This document shows positions 10,205 through 18,085 of a stretch of DNA of 64,000 nucleotides, in pieces. The notes below the pieces were generated by a model. The model was not told the origin of the DNA, did not search any database, and saw nothing but the letters and a program-made list of their open reading frames with translations. The DNA is taken from NCBI GenBank assembly GCA_016861165.1, contig BOKV01000021.1, forward strand, positions 17,026 through 81,025, given 5' to 3'. Source of the stretch: Alphaproteobacteria bacterium (lineage in GTDB: Bacteria; Pseudomonadota; Alphaproteobacteria; Rhizobiales; Rhizobiaceae). Position 1 is the first letter of the stretch. Each line of letters starts with the position of its first letter. The position numbers were made by a program, and so were the translations under genes.

Positions 10205-11949
10205 GCCGCCACCGCGAGGATCGCTTGCCGCAGATAATCCGGAACCTGAAATGCCGCTCCGGCCTGGATGCGCTCGGCAAGCTGCTGCGCGAAGTCACCC
10301 TTGCGCGTGCGAGTGGATTTCAGCAGATCAACGAAGGCTTGAGGGCGATCGGCCGCGGTCGCGCCGTCGATGTCCCCCGTCCAGCGCGCAATCGATTGCG
10401 GGTGCAGCGCGAGGAACACCTCGCGGAGCAATGCGTCGTTGCCGGCCGCGAAAAGCTCATGTTCAAGGGTTACGGCATTGGTGAGAACGCTGAGCCGGTC
10501 GGAGACCTGCCATCCGGCCGCGAGCGCGTCGAGGTCGGACTTGCGGTTTCCGGGCGAACCCGGATCGGCGTCGGTCACCACCACCACACGGTCGGCGATC
10601 GTCGAGCCATCGCACGGGCGCAAGAGAATGTGGATGTAGGGCGCGAAATCGACGCCGTCGATCGCCACAACTACGGCGCCGCGAAACCGCTGCAAGGCAT
10701 GCGGATCGGTGTTCAGCACACAGCTGCGGGCCAACACCGGCAGCAGGAGCGCTTCGGCAATCCCCTCGACCAGCAACGCGCGATTGCCGAATAGCAGGGC
10801 GGAGCGCGTCACATCGAGATAGCGGCTTACTTTATGGATCATCGTCGAATCGAGGCCCAATCCTGTTATCGGAATGGACACGGTCTTGATCACAGGCGGC
10901 GTCACGCCGGCATCGCGCGCTGAACGAACGACCACCAAGTGTTCGGGCGATACCCAGGCGGTGAGATTTGGCGAGTGCGTCGTGACGATGACTTGAATGC
11001 GCCCTTCCGGGTGGCCCGGGACCTCGGGCTGTGCGAAGGATTTCTTGGACTGCGCCAGCCGGAAATCGAGGACCAGCATCTGCAGCTGCGGATGCAAGTG
11101 CGCTTCAGGCTCTTCGACCAGGAACAGCGTTAGATCGGAGTCGCGCGCCTTGGCCAGTTCGACGATGACGGTCGCCATATAGAGCAGATTCGCATAGCCA
11201 AGGCCTGACGATCGGATGTCCTCGGGCTCCATGCCGAGATCCGCGAGCCGGAAACGCAAATCACGCGCCACGTCGGCGAGCGCTTCCAGGGTGAAATCGA
11301 GCGAGGCGGTCTGCGGGCGGGCGCCGCGCGTCAGTTCGCCGAGAGCAGAATCAATGTCGGTGTTGATCGCCGTGATCACACAGTGCGGTTCAGCGGTGCG
11401 CCGGACGTGGGAGAGAAAACCGTCTTCCTCCCCGGTCTGCAAGTAATTCTGCAGCAGCGCCGTGATACGCGTGGCGCTGCCCGAGCCGAGCGCCTGCTTG
11501 GCGTCGCGTAGCGGCGGCAAATAGACATGGCGGATAATGTCGGTTGAGCCGCCTTCGGGTTCTGCGGTGTCGAACGCGCCCGCCCAATGCGAGACGCGGC
11601 CGCGCAGCGCCCCCGGTGTGCGTGTCTGGTAACACATGCCAAACACCGCCTGGTCGGCGCTCGGATCGGGCACGGCGGAAATCAGCAATCCCTTGACCGT
11701 GTCGCTCAAGCCCGCAAAGCGGCCTTCGATCAGATAGTGCGTATCGGCGCTGCTGCGGCGCAGGTCATCGTCCTCCGGGTAGCGCTCGCGGCGCCCGCTC
11801 AGCGGCAGGGTCAGTAGCCTCAATCCATCGATGATGTTCGACTTACCGCCGTTGTTCTCGCCCACGAGCACGGTCAATTCGCGGTGAAAACGCACTTTCA
11901 CATCGGAACACGATCTAAAGCGTTGCAGGCGAAGACAATCGATGTGCAT
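10201..11949 (-). CDS. gajA: OLD-family ATP-dependent endonuclease, Gabija GajA-type
   Basis: 582 residues from the ATG at 11949. The N-terminal ABC-type ATPase has MHIDCLRLQRFRS and Walker A GENNGGKSN (residues 30-38), Walker B LFLVEEPEAHLHPQ, and an H-loop VTTHSPNL. The C-terminal TOPRIM domain has LLVEGIAEALLLPVLA (acidic Glu) and VVVVTDADPGSPG (DxD). Class 2 OLD nucleases lie next to a UvrD-like helicase, as here; that pair is Gabija, which nicks or cuts phage DNA. A start at 12018 is possible, but GAGGTG sits close upstream of the 11949 ATG, and the family begins at MxI. An IS lies about 160 nt upstream. Confidence 0.85.
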   Translation of the reverse strand: MHIDCLRLQRFRSCSDVKVRFHRELTVLVGENNGGKSNIIDGLRLLTLPLSGRRERYPEDDDLRRSSADTHYLIEGRFAGLSDTVKGLLISAVPDPSADQAVFGMCYQTRTPGALRGRVSHWAGAFDTAEPEGGSTDIIRHVYLPPLRDAKQALGSGSATRITALLQNYLQTGEEDGFLSHVRRTAEPHCVITAINTDIDSALGELTRGARPQTASLDFTLEALADVARDLRFRLADLGMEPEDIRSSGLGYANLLYMATVIVELAKARDSDLTLFLVEEPEAHLHPQLQMLVLDFRLAQSKKSFAQPEVPGHPEGRIQVIVTTHSPNLTAWVSPEHLVVVRSARDAGVTPPVIKTVSIPITGLGLDSTMIHKVSRYLDVTRSALLFGNRALLVEGIAEALLLPVLARSCVLNTDPHALQRFRGAVVVAIDGVDFAPYIHILLRPCDGSTIADRVVVVTDADPGSPGNRKSDLDALAAGWQVSDRLSVLTNAVTLEHELFAAGNDALLREVFLALHPQSIARWTGDIDGATAADRPQAFVDLLKSTRTRKGDFAQQLAERIQAGAAFQVPDYLRQAILAVAA

Positions 11950-12111
11950 GGCCACCTCACGTTGCGCCACTCGTTTTGGTGCGTCGGTGCGACGTGCTCG
12001 GGTCGCGGTGACGGACAAATATTAAAAAAGGATCAATAGGATGCAGCAGGACTATAGGAGAAAGCCTAGCCGATTCGCTGTTCAATCATATGCTGGCGGA
12101 CCGGGATTCTC
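11950..12111. other. gajA upstream region, now truncated by the IS
   Basis: About 160 nt between the gajA start and the insertion sequence. Before the insertion this was the spacer between the abiEii stop and gajA. It is AT-richer around 12010-12060, including a run of A residues at about 12024-12030 and a TATAGTCC-like stretch on the minus strand near 12050. It could carry a gajA promoter, but no pair of clear -35/-10 boxes was found. Confidence 0.35.
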
Positions 12112-12113
12112 TA

Positions 12114-12954
12114 GGTTCTGTACTCAAACCTCTTGCGGGCGATGTGCCGGAGTGATTCAAGGCTCCCAACTATGGGAGGCCCTGATGGCACGCTTCGATC
12201 TGTCGGACGCGGAGTGGACAATCATAGCGCCGCTGTTGCCGGGAGCGGAGGGCAAGAAGAACGGCCGGCCCCGGCCGGACGATCGCAAGGTGCTCAACGG
12301 CATCTTCTTCGTCTTGCGCACGGGCACGCCCTGGCGCTATCTGCCCGAGCGCTATGGCCCCTACACGACGGTTTATAACCGCTTCAATCGATGGGCCAAG
12401 AAAGGCATCTGGCTGCGGATTTTCGAGGCGTTGGCAGCGAAGTCTCCACAGTCATTGCAGTTGATCGATTCCTCGATCATCCGCGCTCACCAGCACGCCG
12501 CCGGCGGAAAAAAGGGGGCCCGGATAACGCCATTGGCCGTTCTCGTGGAGGACTGAGCACCAAGATCAACGCCGTCGTCGACGAGGCTGGCATGCCGGTG
12601 CGGATCGTCCTGTCGCAAGGCCAGGCGTCGGACAAGACGGTGGCGCCGACGCTGATCGAAGCGCTCCAACCCGACCGAGATCTGGTCGCCGACCGTGGTT
12701 ACGATGCTCGCGCTCTCGTCGTGTTGGTCGAAAGCCGCGGCGGCAGGGCTCACATCCCGACCTGCCGCGATCGCAAGGTCCAGCGCTCGGTCGATCCAGC
12801 CCTCTACAGGCAACACAATCTGGTCGAGCGCTTCTTCAACAAGTTGAAGCACTTCCGTCGCATCGCGACACGCTACGACAAGACGGCTCGGAATTTCCTC
12901 GCCGCCGTCTTGTTCGCAGCTACACGCCTCTGGATGCGGTTTGAGTCCACGACC
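12114..12954 (+). mobile_element. IS5-family insertion sequence (IS427 group), 841 bp
   Basis: The left end GGTTCTGTACTCAAACC (from 12114) and the reverse complement of the right end, GGTCGTGGACTCAAACC (to 12954), pair at 17 of the first 23 positions, giving terminal inverted repeats. The element is flanked by TA on both sides (12112-12113 and 12955-12956), fitting the 2-3 bp target duplications of the IS427 group. The length is typical. It encodes a two-frame DDE transposase. It landed in the stop codon of abiEii yet recreates TAG, and the transposase stop TAA is supplied by target DNA. Intact ends suggest a recent insertion. Confidence 0.85.
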
Positions 12955-12957
12955 TAA
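12185..12957 (+). CDS. IS5-family transposase, two ORFs joined by -1 frameshift
   Basis: orfA runs 12185-12556 (MARFDLSDAEWTIIAPLLPG; N-terminal HTH-type domain and first catalytic Asp in QLIDSSIIRAHQ). orfB is the -1 frame ending at 12957 (GGLSTKINAVVDEAG; second Asp in LVADRGYDA; Glu in HNLVERFFNKLKHFRR). The overlap has the slippery heptamer A AAA AAG, in phase with orfA as GGA AAA AAG, at about 12507-12515. This is the canonical signal for programmed -1 frameshifting, giving a fused DDE transposase of about 257 residues. The stop TAA uses the flanking target TA plus one chromosomal A. Confidence 0.85.
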
Positions 12958-13832
12958 TGCTTCACGAGTTCGGGCAACCCGAGGCGCTCAGCGGTGTCAG
13001 CCGATTGCGCCCAGCTCTCACCGGGAATGCGCGTGATGAAGGTTGAATAGACGGTGCTGAAGGCGGCGCGGCCGGCCTGCTCGTCGAACTTCTCGGCGTC
13101 CTCCACCGCCAGCAACGGCCGCACGTCAGCAAGAAACGCACTGTCCTCCAGCTTCTCGAACATGCGCTGCTCCGCCTCGGCGCGTGAAATTGCCTGGCCC
13201 GACGCGGACAGATACTTGCCAAAGCAAGTCACCACCCGCGCGGCGTCCAGCCCCTTGAACACCGCGACCGCATGCGAGAGATCGATGAGGTCGCGGCCTT
13301 TGTTCCGCTGCAGAAGCGCGCGGAATTTGGTGGCGAGAATTTCTTCTCGCGTGAAGGTGGCGATATCGGCGCTGCCCGTGAACCAAGGATTTTTCACGGC
13401 GTGAGGAATGACGTGCGCACCTTCGTAAGCGGTCCGCTCACGCGTGGCGATCTCGACCTTGACGCGGATCGGTTGGGGCGCGTTCGCGTCTTCCGCCTTC
13501 ATGGTGAAAGTGAGCTTTGGTCCGATCAGGCCCAAATCATAGTGACCTCGCCCCATCCACGGCTCCAGCAACTTGCGCAGGGCATCGAGGATCGGGCCCG
13601 CCGGGCCCGCGGTCGTGCGGGTCAAGTCAATGTCTTCTGAATAGCGAAGCGGCCTCGAAAAGTGCAGCTTGTTGAGCGCGGTGCCGCCGCGAAAGCGCAA
13701 TTGCTCGCGCAGGAAAGGATCGTTGAATATCTCGACCAGCGTGCGGGAGAGGATGAGATCCTGCTCAACCTGCCGATCCTCGGTCCAAGGAGCGTACTTC
13801 CCCCAGGCGACGATGTTCATTGGTGGGATCAT
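12954..13832 (-). CDS. abiEii: AbiEii/AbiGii-type nucleotidyltransferase toxin
   Basis: 292 residues. The DNA polymerase beta-type NTase core shows FRGGTALNKLHFS followed by RYSEDIDLTR (GG/S then DxD metal ligands), VKVEIATRE (third acidic strand) and EEILATKFRALLQRNKGRDLIDL, the hallmark of the AbiEii/AbiGii family. AbiEii-type toxins transfer nucleotides to tRNA acceptor ends and block growth in abortive infection. It overlaps abiEi by ATGA. A GGAG lies 8 nt before the 13832 ATG; a second in-frame ATG is at 13820. The IS at 12114-12954 abuts its stop codon without changing the protein: the last residues LVKH and TAG are retained. Confidence 0.88.
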   Translation of the reverse strand: MIPPMNIVAWGKYAPWTEDRQVEQDLILSRTLVEIFNDPFLREQLRFRGGTALNKLHFSRPLRYSEDIDLTRTTAGPAGPILDALRKLLEPWMGRGHYDLGLIGPKLTFTMKAEDANAPQPIRVKVEIATRERTAYEGAHVIPHAVKNPWFTGSADIATFTREEILATKFRALLQRNKGRDLIDLSHAVAVFKGLDAARVVTCFGKYLSASGQAISRAEAEQRMFEKLEDSAFLADVRPLLAVEDAEKFDEQAGRAAFSTVYSTFITRIPGESWAQSADTAERLGLPELVKH

Positions 13833-14647
13833 TCATCGAGCTCCGGCAACTGGCGCACGATCACGTTCCAGCGCGAACTGCGCTCCAAGGGCTCCGACGA
13901 CTTCGCATGGCGGCGGTTGGGCTCCAACTCGATCCAAGGCAGCGGCCGGGACTTCTGCAGATACTCATGCAGAAGGGCTGCACGATCCGGCTGTTTGAGA
14001 TAGTCGAGCAGGTAGCCGAGGCGTTGGATGCAGGCGCGCTCGAAGGCGGGCGCGAGGGTGGCCAACGGCTCCGGACGGAGTTTGGCGGCGAGGTCCGAGA
14101 GCACCGTTGTGATGCTGTCGAGCGTGCCCGTCGCGTGACGGTAGCGCAGCAAATCCAGCGCCGTCAGTTCGGGCGAGGATATCTTCATGCTACCCGTGTC
14201 GGTCTTGTGGGGCACGATGGCGGTGGCGACGCGCTCCATATCCTTGCGATAAAAGAAAGAGATGATCGAGCGCCCGGCGCGCAGCTTCGGCATGCGCTTA
14301 TCGGTGACCACTTGAAACTCCATCACCGCCTGGTGCGTGCCGCCGTGAAGCTCAGCCGCCTTGAGCAGGCCCACGTAATAAGAGTGCCCTTCATGCCGCA
14401 TCAGCTCGTCGATGTACCAGGACGGCGGCGGTGCCTTCCACGACAGATATTGGGGGGGCACCACCACGTAGAATCCGTGGCGCGGATTGAGAAGCGTACC
14501 ACGGCGCTGTAGCCTCGCGGCGGCTTTCAGGAATCCGGACGGAGTGATGCCAAGAGCGGCGATGGCCTCGTCGCGAGCAAAAGACACCTGGCCGGCTGAA
14601 AGCAGCTCGGTCATGTAAGAAGAGAGGGTCAGGCGTCCGTCTATCAT
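13829..14647 (-). CDS. abiEi: AbiEi-type antitoxin and likely autorepressor
   Basis: 272 residues. The N-terminal winged helix-turn-helix covers about residues 15-60 (SFARDEAIAALGITPSGFLK, then LQRRGTLLNPRHGFYVVVPP), followed by the AbiEi C-terminal antitoxin domain (HEGHSYYVGLLKAAELHGGT, and SSPELTALDLLRY). Type IV antitoxins of this family neutralise the toxin's effect without binding it and repress their own promoter. First gene of the minus-strand defence series. Its ATG at 14647 lies only about 8 nt after a good -10 box, so the mRNA may be nearly leaderless. Confidence 0.86.
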   Translation of the reverse strand: MIDGRLTLSSYMTELLSAGQVSFARDEAIAALGITPSGFLKAAARLQRRGTLLNPRHGFYVVVPPQYLSWKAPPPSWYIDELMRHEGHSYYVGLLKAAELHGGTHQAVMEFQVVTDKRMPKLRAGRSIISFFYRKDMERVATAIVPHKTDTGSMKISSPELTALDLLRYRHATGTLDSITTVLSDLAAKLRPEPLATLAPAFERACIQRLGYLLDYLKQPDRAALLHEYLQKSRPLPWIELEPNRRHAKSSEPLERSSRWNVIVRQLPELDE

Positions 14648-14655
14648 CGTGTAAA

Positions 14656-14684
14656 AATATAACCCATTATGGGCGAATTTTCAA
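14656..14684 (-). promoter_or_regulatory. abiE promoter with embedded palindromic operator
   Basis: On the minus strand: -35 TTGAAA (14679-14684), 17-nt spacer, -10 TATATT (14656-14661), close to the sigma-70 consensus. The spacer holds an 11-nt palindrome, CCCATAATGGG (14663-14673 on the + strand as CCCATTATGGG). A repressor sitting there would block polymerase. AbiEi proteins are known to bind inverted repeats in their own promoter, so it is the natural candidate ligand. The expected start lies within a few bases of the abiEi ATG. Confidence 0.7.
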
Positions 14685-15009
14685 CATGAAGATATGGCGA
14701 AAAAAATGCCGAAACGGGTCGTTTTCTAACACGATACTACAGTAACTCTTGCGGGCCCACAGCGCATCAGGCGCTTGACCACCTGAGGGGACACGCCTGT
14801 CGCTCAGCGTGGTCTGAGACCATTCTTTGGACCGCCGGTCCGAGCATGCTGTATGGCGGCAGTTCCGCGATCGCTCGGCACGAGTTCGGCATGAGCTTCG
14901 AGCTGGACTCTTGGATCTCGTCGTGGATGTCGTCGGGCCGCCACGGGCCGAGGATAGTCTTTGACATGGCGCAAGGACGCGCCGATCACGCCATGGCCTC
15001 TGCTCCAAC
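14685..15009. other. no assignable gene; right junction of the defence island
   Basis: A 325-nt stretch between abiEi and phaC. AT-rich island-type sequence runs to about 14750, then host-like GC content resumes. A minus-strand frame 14767-14967 (66 codons, beginning MSKTILGPWRPDDIHDEIQE) is present but matches no family I recognise and may be a gene fragment or chance. No tRNA, integrase or attachment-site repeat shared with the left edge was found. Confidence 0.4.
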
Positions 15010-16836
15010 ATGCTGACCCTGGTACGACCCGCCCCGTCAGAAGACCCGCCCGATTCCGCCCGGGAAGCGCCGGCGGCCCGCCGCGACCCAGAGGCCGGCT
15101 GCGCGCCGCCCGCGCGCGACGCACACTTGCCCTCCTTCGAGACCCTGGATCGCGTCGGCGCCGCCATCACGGCCCGCTTCACCCAGGGCATCTCGCCCTA
15201 CGCGCAGTTCGCGGCCTGGTTCGACTGGACCGCGCATCTCGCCGGGGCTCCCGGCCGCATGACCGAGCTCTGGCTCGAGGCCGTGACCGCGCAGGCACGG
15301 CTCGCCCGCTTCGCCGCGCAGCATCCCGGCGACGGCGCCGCGCCTCCGTTTGCGCCGGCCGAAGGCGACCGGCGCTTCGCCGATCCGGCCTGGGCGAAGA
15401 TGCCCTACCTGATGTGGCAGCAGGCCTTCCTCGCCCAGGAGGCCTGGTGGCAGAGCGCGACCCGCGAGGTGCGCGGCATGAAGCACAAGAATGCCGCGCG
15501 CGTCGGCTTCATGGCGCGGCAGATGCTGGACCTGGCGTCGCCCGCCAACCTGCCGTGGCTCAACCCGGTGGTGGTCGAGCGGACCATTCAGGAGTCCGGC
15601 GCCAACCTGGTGCGCGGCGCCGGCAACGCCCTGCAGGACGCGCTGCGGGCGCTCGCCATGGAGCCGGCGCCGGTGGACGGCCTGCGCGTCGGCGAGACGC
15701 TCGCCGTCACGCCCGGCGAGGTGATCTATCGCAACGAGCTGATGGAGCTCATCCAGTACCGGCCGACGACCCCGGATGTGCACGCCGAGCCGATCCTGAT
15801 CGTGCCGGCCTGGATCATGAAGTACTACGTGCTCGACCTGCGCCCCGAGAACTCGCTGGTGCGCCACCTCGTGGGGCAGGGCTTCACGGTGTTCATGATC
15901 TCCTGGCGCAACCCGACCGCCGCCGACCGCGACCTCGCCTTCGACAGCTATCGCACGCGCGGCGTGATGGCCGCCCTCGACGCCGTCAATGCGGTGCTGC
16001 CCGAGCGCAAGGTGCACGCCTGCGGCTATTGCCTCGGAGGCACCCTGCTCGCGATCGCGGCCGCCACGATGGCGCGCGAGCAGGACGACCGCCTCGCCTC
16101 GATGACGCTGCTCGCCGCCCAGACCGACTTCAGCGAAGCCGGCGAGCTGATGCTGTTCGTCGACGAGAGCCAGATCGCCTTCCTCGAGGACATGATGTGG
16201 GACCAGGGCGTCCTCGACACCCGCCAGATGGCGGGCGCCTTCAAGATGCTGCGCTCCAACGAGCTGGTCTGGTCGCGCATGATGCGCGAGTACCTGCTCG
16301 GCGAGCGCGACGCCGCGACCGACCTCACGACCTGGAATGCCGACCAGACCCGCATGCCCTATCGCATGCACTCGCAGTATCTGCGCGCCCTGTTCCTCGA
16401 GAACCGCTTGACCGCCGGCCGCTACGCCGTCGAGGGCAAGGTGATCGCGCTCAAGGACATCCGTGCGCCGATGTTCGCGGTCGGCACCGAGTCCGACCAC
16501 ATCGCGCCCTGGACCTCGGTCTACAAGCTCCATTTGTTCACCGACGGCGAGCTCACCTTCGTGCTCACCAAGGGCGGGCACAATGCCGGCATCGTCTCCG
16601 AGCCCGGCCATCGCGGCCGCCACCACCACGTGGCGACCCGCGCGCCCGGCGACCGCTACGTCGATTCCGCCGCCTGGCGCGCCGCCGCCGCGCGTGTCGA
16701 GGGTTCGTGGTGGCCGAGCTGGGCGGACTGGCTCGCGCGCCACGGCACCGCCGAACGCGTTGCGCCGCCCGCCATGGGTGCGCCCAACTACCCGCCGCTC
16801 TGCCCGGCGCCCGGCAGCTACGTGCTGCAGCGGTGA
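15010..16836 (+). CDS. phaC: class I poly(3-hydroxyalkanoate) synthase
   Basis: 608 residues, the class I size. It polymerises (R)-3-hydroxyacyl-CoA into PHA storage granules. The N-terminal PhaC_N region includes SPYAQFAAWFDW. The alpha/beta hydrolase core has a lipase-like box GYCLGG with the nucleophile Cys341, a catalytic Asp496 in TESDHIAPW, and His524 in GGHNAGIV. The Trp-rich SWWPSWADWL segment near the C-terminus is typical. The ATG at 15010 lacks a strong ribosome site. The gene lies immediately right of the defence island and is monocistronic here, with no phaA, phaB or phasin neighbours. Confidence 0.95.
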   Translation: MLTLVRPAPSEDPPDSAREAPAARRDPEAGCAPPARDAHLPSFETLDRVGAAITARFTQGISPYAQFAAWFDWTAHLAGAPGRMTELWLEAVTAQARLARFAAQHPGDGAAPPFAPAEGDRRFADPAWAKMPYLMWQQAFLAQEAWWQSATREVRGMKHKNAARVGFMARQMLDLASPANLPWLNPVVVERTIQESGANLVRGAGNALQDALRALAMEPAPVDGLRVGETLAVTPGEVIYRNELMELIQYRPTTPDVHAEPILIVPAWIMKYYVLDLRPENSLVRHLVGQGFTVFMISWRNPTAADRDLAFDSYRTRGVMAALDAVNAVLPERKVHACGYCLGGTLLAIAAATMAREQDDRLASMTLLAAQTDFSEAGELMLFVDESQIAFLEDMMWDQGVLDTRQMAGAFKMLRSNELVWSRMMREYLLGERDAATDLTTWNADQTRMPYRMHSQYLRALFLENRLTAGRYAVEGKVIALKDIRAPMFAVGTESDHIAPWTSVYKLHLFTDGELTFVLTKGGHNAGIVSEPGHRGRHHHVATRAPGDRYVDSAAWRAAAARVEGSWWPSWADWLARHGTAERVAPPAMGAPNYPPLCPAPGSYVLQR

Positions 16837-16893
16837 CGCCGGAGCCCTGACGAGACCAAAAGGCGCCGGGCCCCGATCTTGACACCGTCGCGC

Positions 16894-16950
16894 CTTGGCG
16901 CATGTTCCGGCGAAGTGGACGCGGTTTCGCCGACGAGAACATGCGCCAAG
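16894..16950. repeat. REP-like palindrome, variant copy
   Basis: A 57-nt palindrome with perfect 14-nt outer arms, CTTGGCGCATGTTC (16894-16907) and GAACATGCGCCAAG (16937-16950), and an inner CGGCGAA/TTTCGCCG stem around GTGGAC. The architecture (GCATG...CGAAGTGG...GGTTTCG...CATGC) matches the copies at 28351-28397 and 28527-28576, so it is a member of the same dispersed family. Confidence 0.75.
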
Positions 16951-17049
16951 CCGGGCTCTACAGCCATTTCCGATCGCGGGTCGGACAGGGCCGGTTCAAC
17001 TCGACCGGAAATGGCCGGAGTCGGGGGTGCGCTGTGGATGAGGGGCTGA

Positions 17050-17355
17050 ATGACCGTCCTGCTCGCTTTCGCGACCGTCCTTACGGCGACCATCCTCTGG
17101 CATGAGCCGGCCGCCGCCGACGATCGGGCGTGCCTGAGCCAGGACCAGCGCCGCGCCGCCATCCAGGGCCGCAAGGCGGTTCCGCTCGGCCGCGCGATCC
17201 GCGCGGCCAAGGCCCGCCAGGCGGGCGACGTGCTCGATGCCCGCCTCTGCCGCCAGGACAAGCGCCTCGTCTACGTGCTGACAGTGCTGGCGCGGGATGG
17301 CAAAGTCGTGCATCTGCGGGTCGATGCCGGAAGCGGCGCCTTCATCGAGAACTAG
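17050..17355 (+). CDS. secreted PepSY-domain protein
   Basis: 101 residues. The N-terminal signal peptide (TVLLAFATVLTATILWHEPA, cleavage after AAA near residue 23) is followed by QDQRRAAIQGRKAVPLGRAI and a C-terminal VLTVLARDGKVVHLRVDAGS, the strand pattern of the PepSY fold. Such small periplasmic proteins often sit just upstream of PhoP/PhoQ-like two-component genes in Rhizobiales (as FeuN does with FeuPQ), where they restrain the kinase. The response regulator gene begins 58 nt downstream on the same strand, so a regulatory link is inferred, not shown. Confidence 0.78.
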   Translation: MTVLLAFATVLTATILWHEPAAADDRACLSQDQRRAAIQGRKAVPLGRAIRAAKARQAGDVLDARLCRQDKRLVYVLTVLARDGKVVHLRVDAGSGAFIEN

Positions 17356-17378
17356 CGCATGATCGCGAGATCGTGCGC
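17355..17378. repeat. short palindrome before the response regulator
   Basis: GCGCATGATC (17355-17364), loop GCGA, GATCGTGCGC (17369-17378): 9 of 10 positions pair. It overlaps the last base of the PepSY gene and lies 35 nt before the regulator start. It could be a degenerate REP half-element, an mRNA hairpin tuning downstream translation, or a regulator binding site. Confidence 0.5.
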
Positions 17379-17413
17379 GGGCGAGAGCTCCAGTCGCAAG
17401 AGGGGAATGGAAC

Positions 17414-18085
17414 GTGCGGCTCCTCGTGGTCGAGGACGATCCCGACTTGAATCGGCAGCTCGCCTCCGCGCTCGCGGACGCGGGCTATGTGGTCGACCGC
17501 GCCTTCGACGGCGAGGAGGGGCACTATCTCGGCGAGACCGAGCCCTACGACGCGGTGATCCTCGACATCGGCCTGCCCAAGATGGACGGGATCTCGGTGC
17601 TGGAATCCTGGCGCCGCGCCGGCCGCGCCATGCCGGTACTGATCCTCACGGCGCGCGACCGCTGGAGCGACAAGGTGCAGGGCTTCGACGCCGGCGCCGA
17701 CGACTACGTGCCGAAGCCCTTCCACCTCGAGGAGGTGCTGGCGCGGGTGCGGGCGCTGCTGCGCCGCTCCGCCGGCCACGCCAAGAGCGAGTTCAACTGC
17801 GGTCCGGTGCGCCTCGACACCCGCACCGGCCGCGTCAGCGTCGACGGCAGCCCCGTCCGTCTCACCTCGCACGAATACCGCCTGCTGTCCTACCTGATGC
17901 ACCATGCGGGCCGCGTGGTCTCCCGCACCGAGCTGGTCGAGCACCTCTACGACCAGGACTTCGACCGCGACTCCAACACCATCGAGGTCTTCGTCGGCCG
18001 CATCCGCAAGAAGCTCGGCGTCGACATCATCCAGACCGTGCGGGGTCTCGGCTACCTGCTCCAGCCACCGGCCGATGCGCGCTAA
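17414..18085 (+). CDS. OmpR/PhoP-family response regulator
   Basis: 223 residues. Receiver domain at 1-115, with the acidic pocket VVEDDPD at 5-11, phospho-acceptor Asp51 in VILDIGLPKMDG, Thr near 79 (ILTARD) and Lys in YVPKPF. The C-terminal OmpR winged helix (LTSHEYRLLSYLMHHAGRVV) ends YLLQPPADAR. GTG start at 17414 after GAGGGG. It overlaps the kinase gene by 11 nt. With the upstream PepSY gene it resembles rhizobial FeuP systems; the cognate signal is unknown. Confidence 0.92.
   Translation: MRLLVVEDDPDLNRQLASALADAGYVVDRAFDGEEGHYLGETEPYDAVILDIGLPKMDGISVLESWRRAGRAMPVLILTARDRWSDKVQGFDAGADDYVPKPFHLEEVLARVRALLRRSAGHAKSEFNCGPVRLDTRTGRVSVDGSPVRLTSHEYRLLSYLMHHAGRVVSRTELVEHLYDQDFDRDSNTIEVFVGRIRKKLGVDIIQTVRGLGYLLQPPADAR

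Noticed and set aside
14767..14967. 66-codon minus-strand frame as a gene
   Set aside because: It has no recognised motif and an unclear start signal. It may be a fragment; recorded only in the junction entry.
6338..15009. tRNA-borne attachment site or integrase for the defence island
   Set aside because: No tRNA gene, integrase or matching direct repeats were found at the two edges by eye, so the mode of entry is left open.
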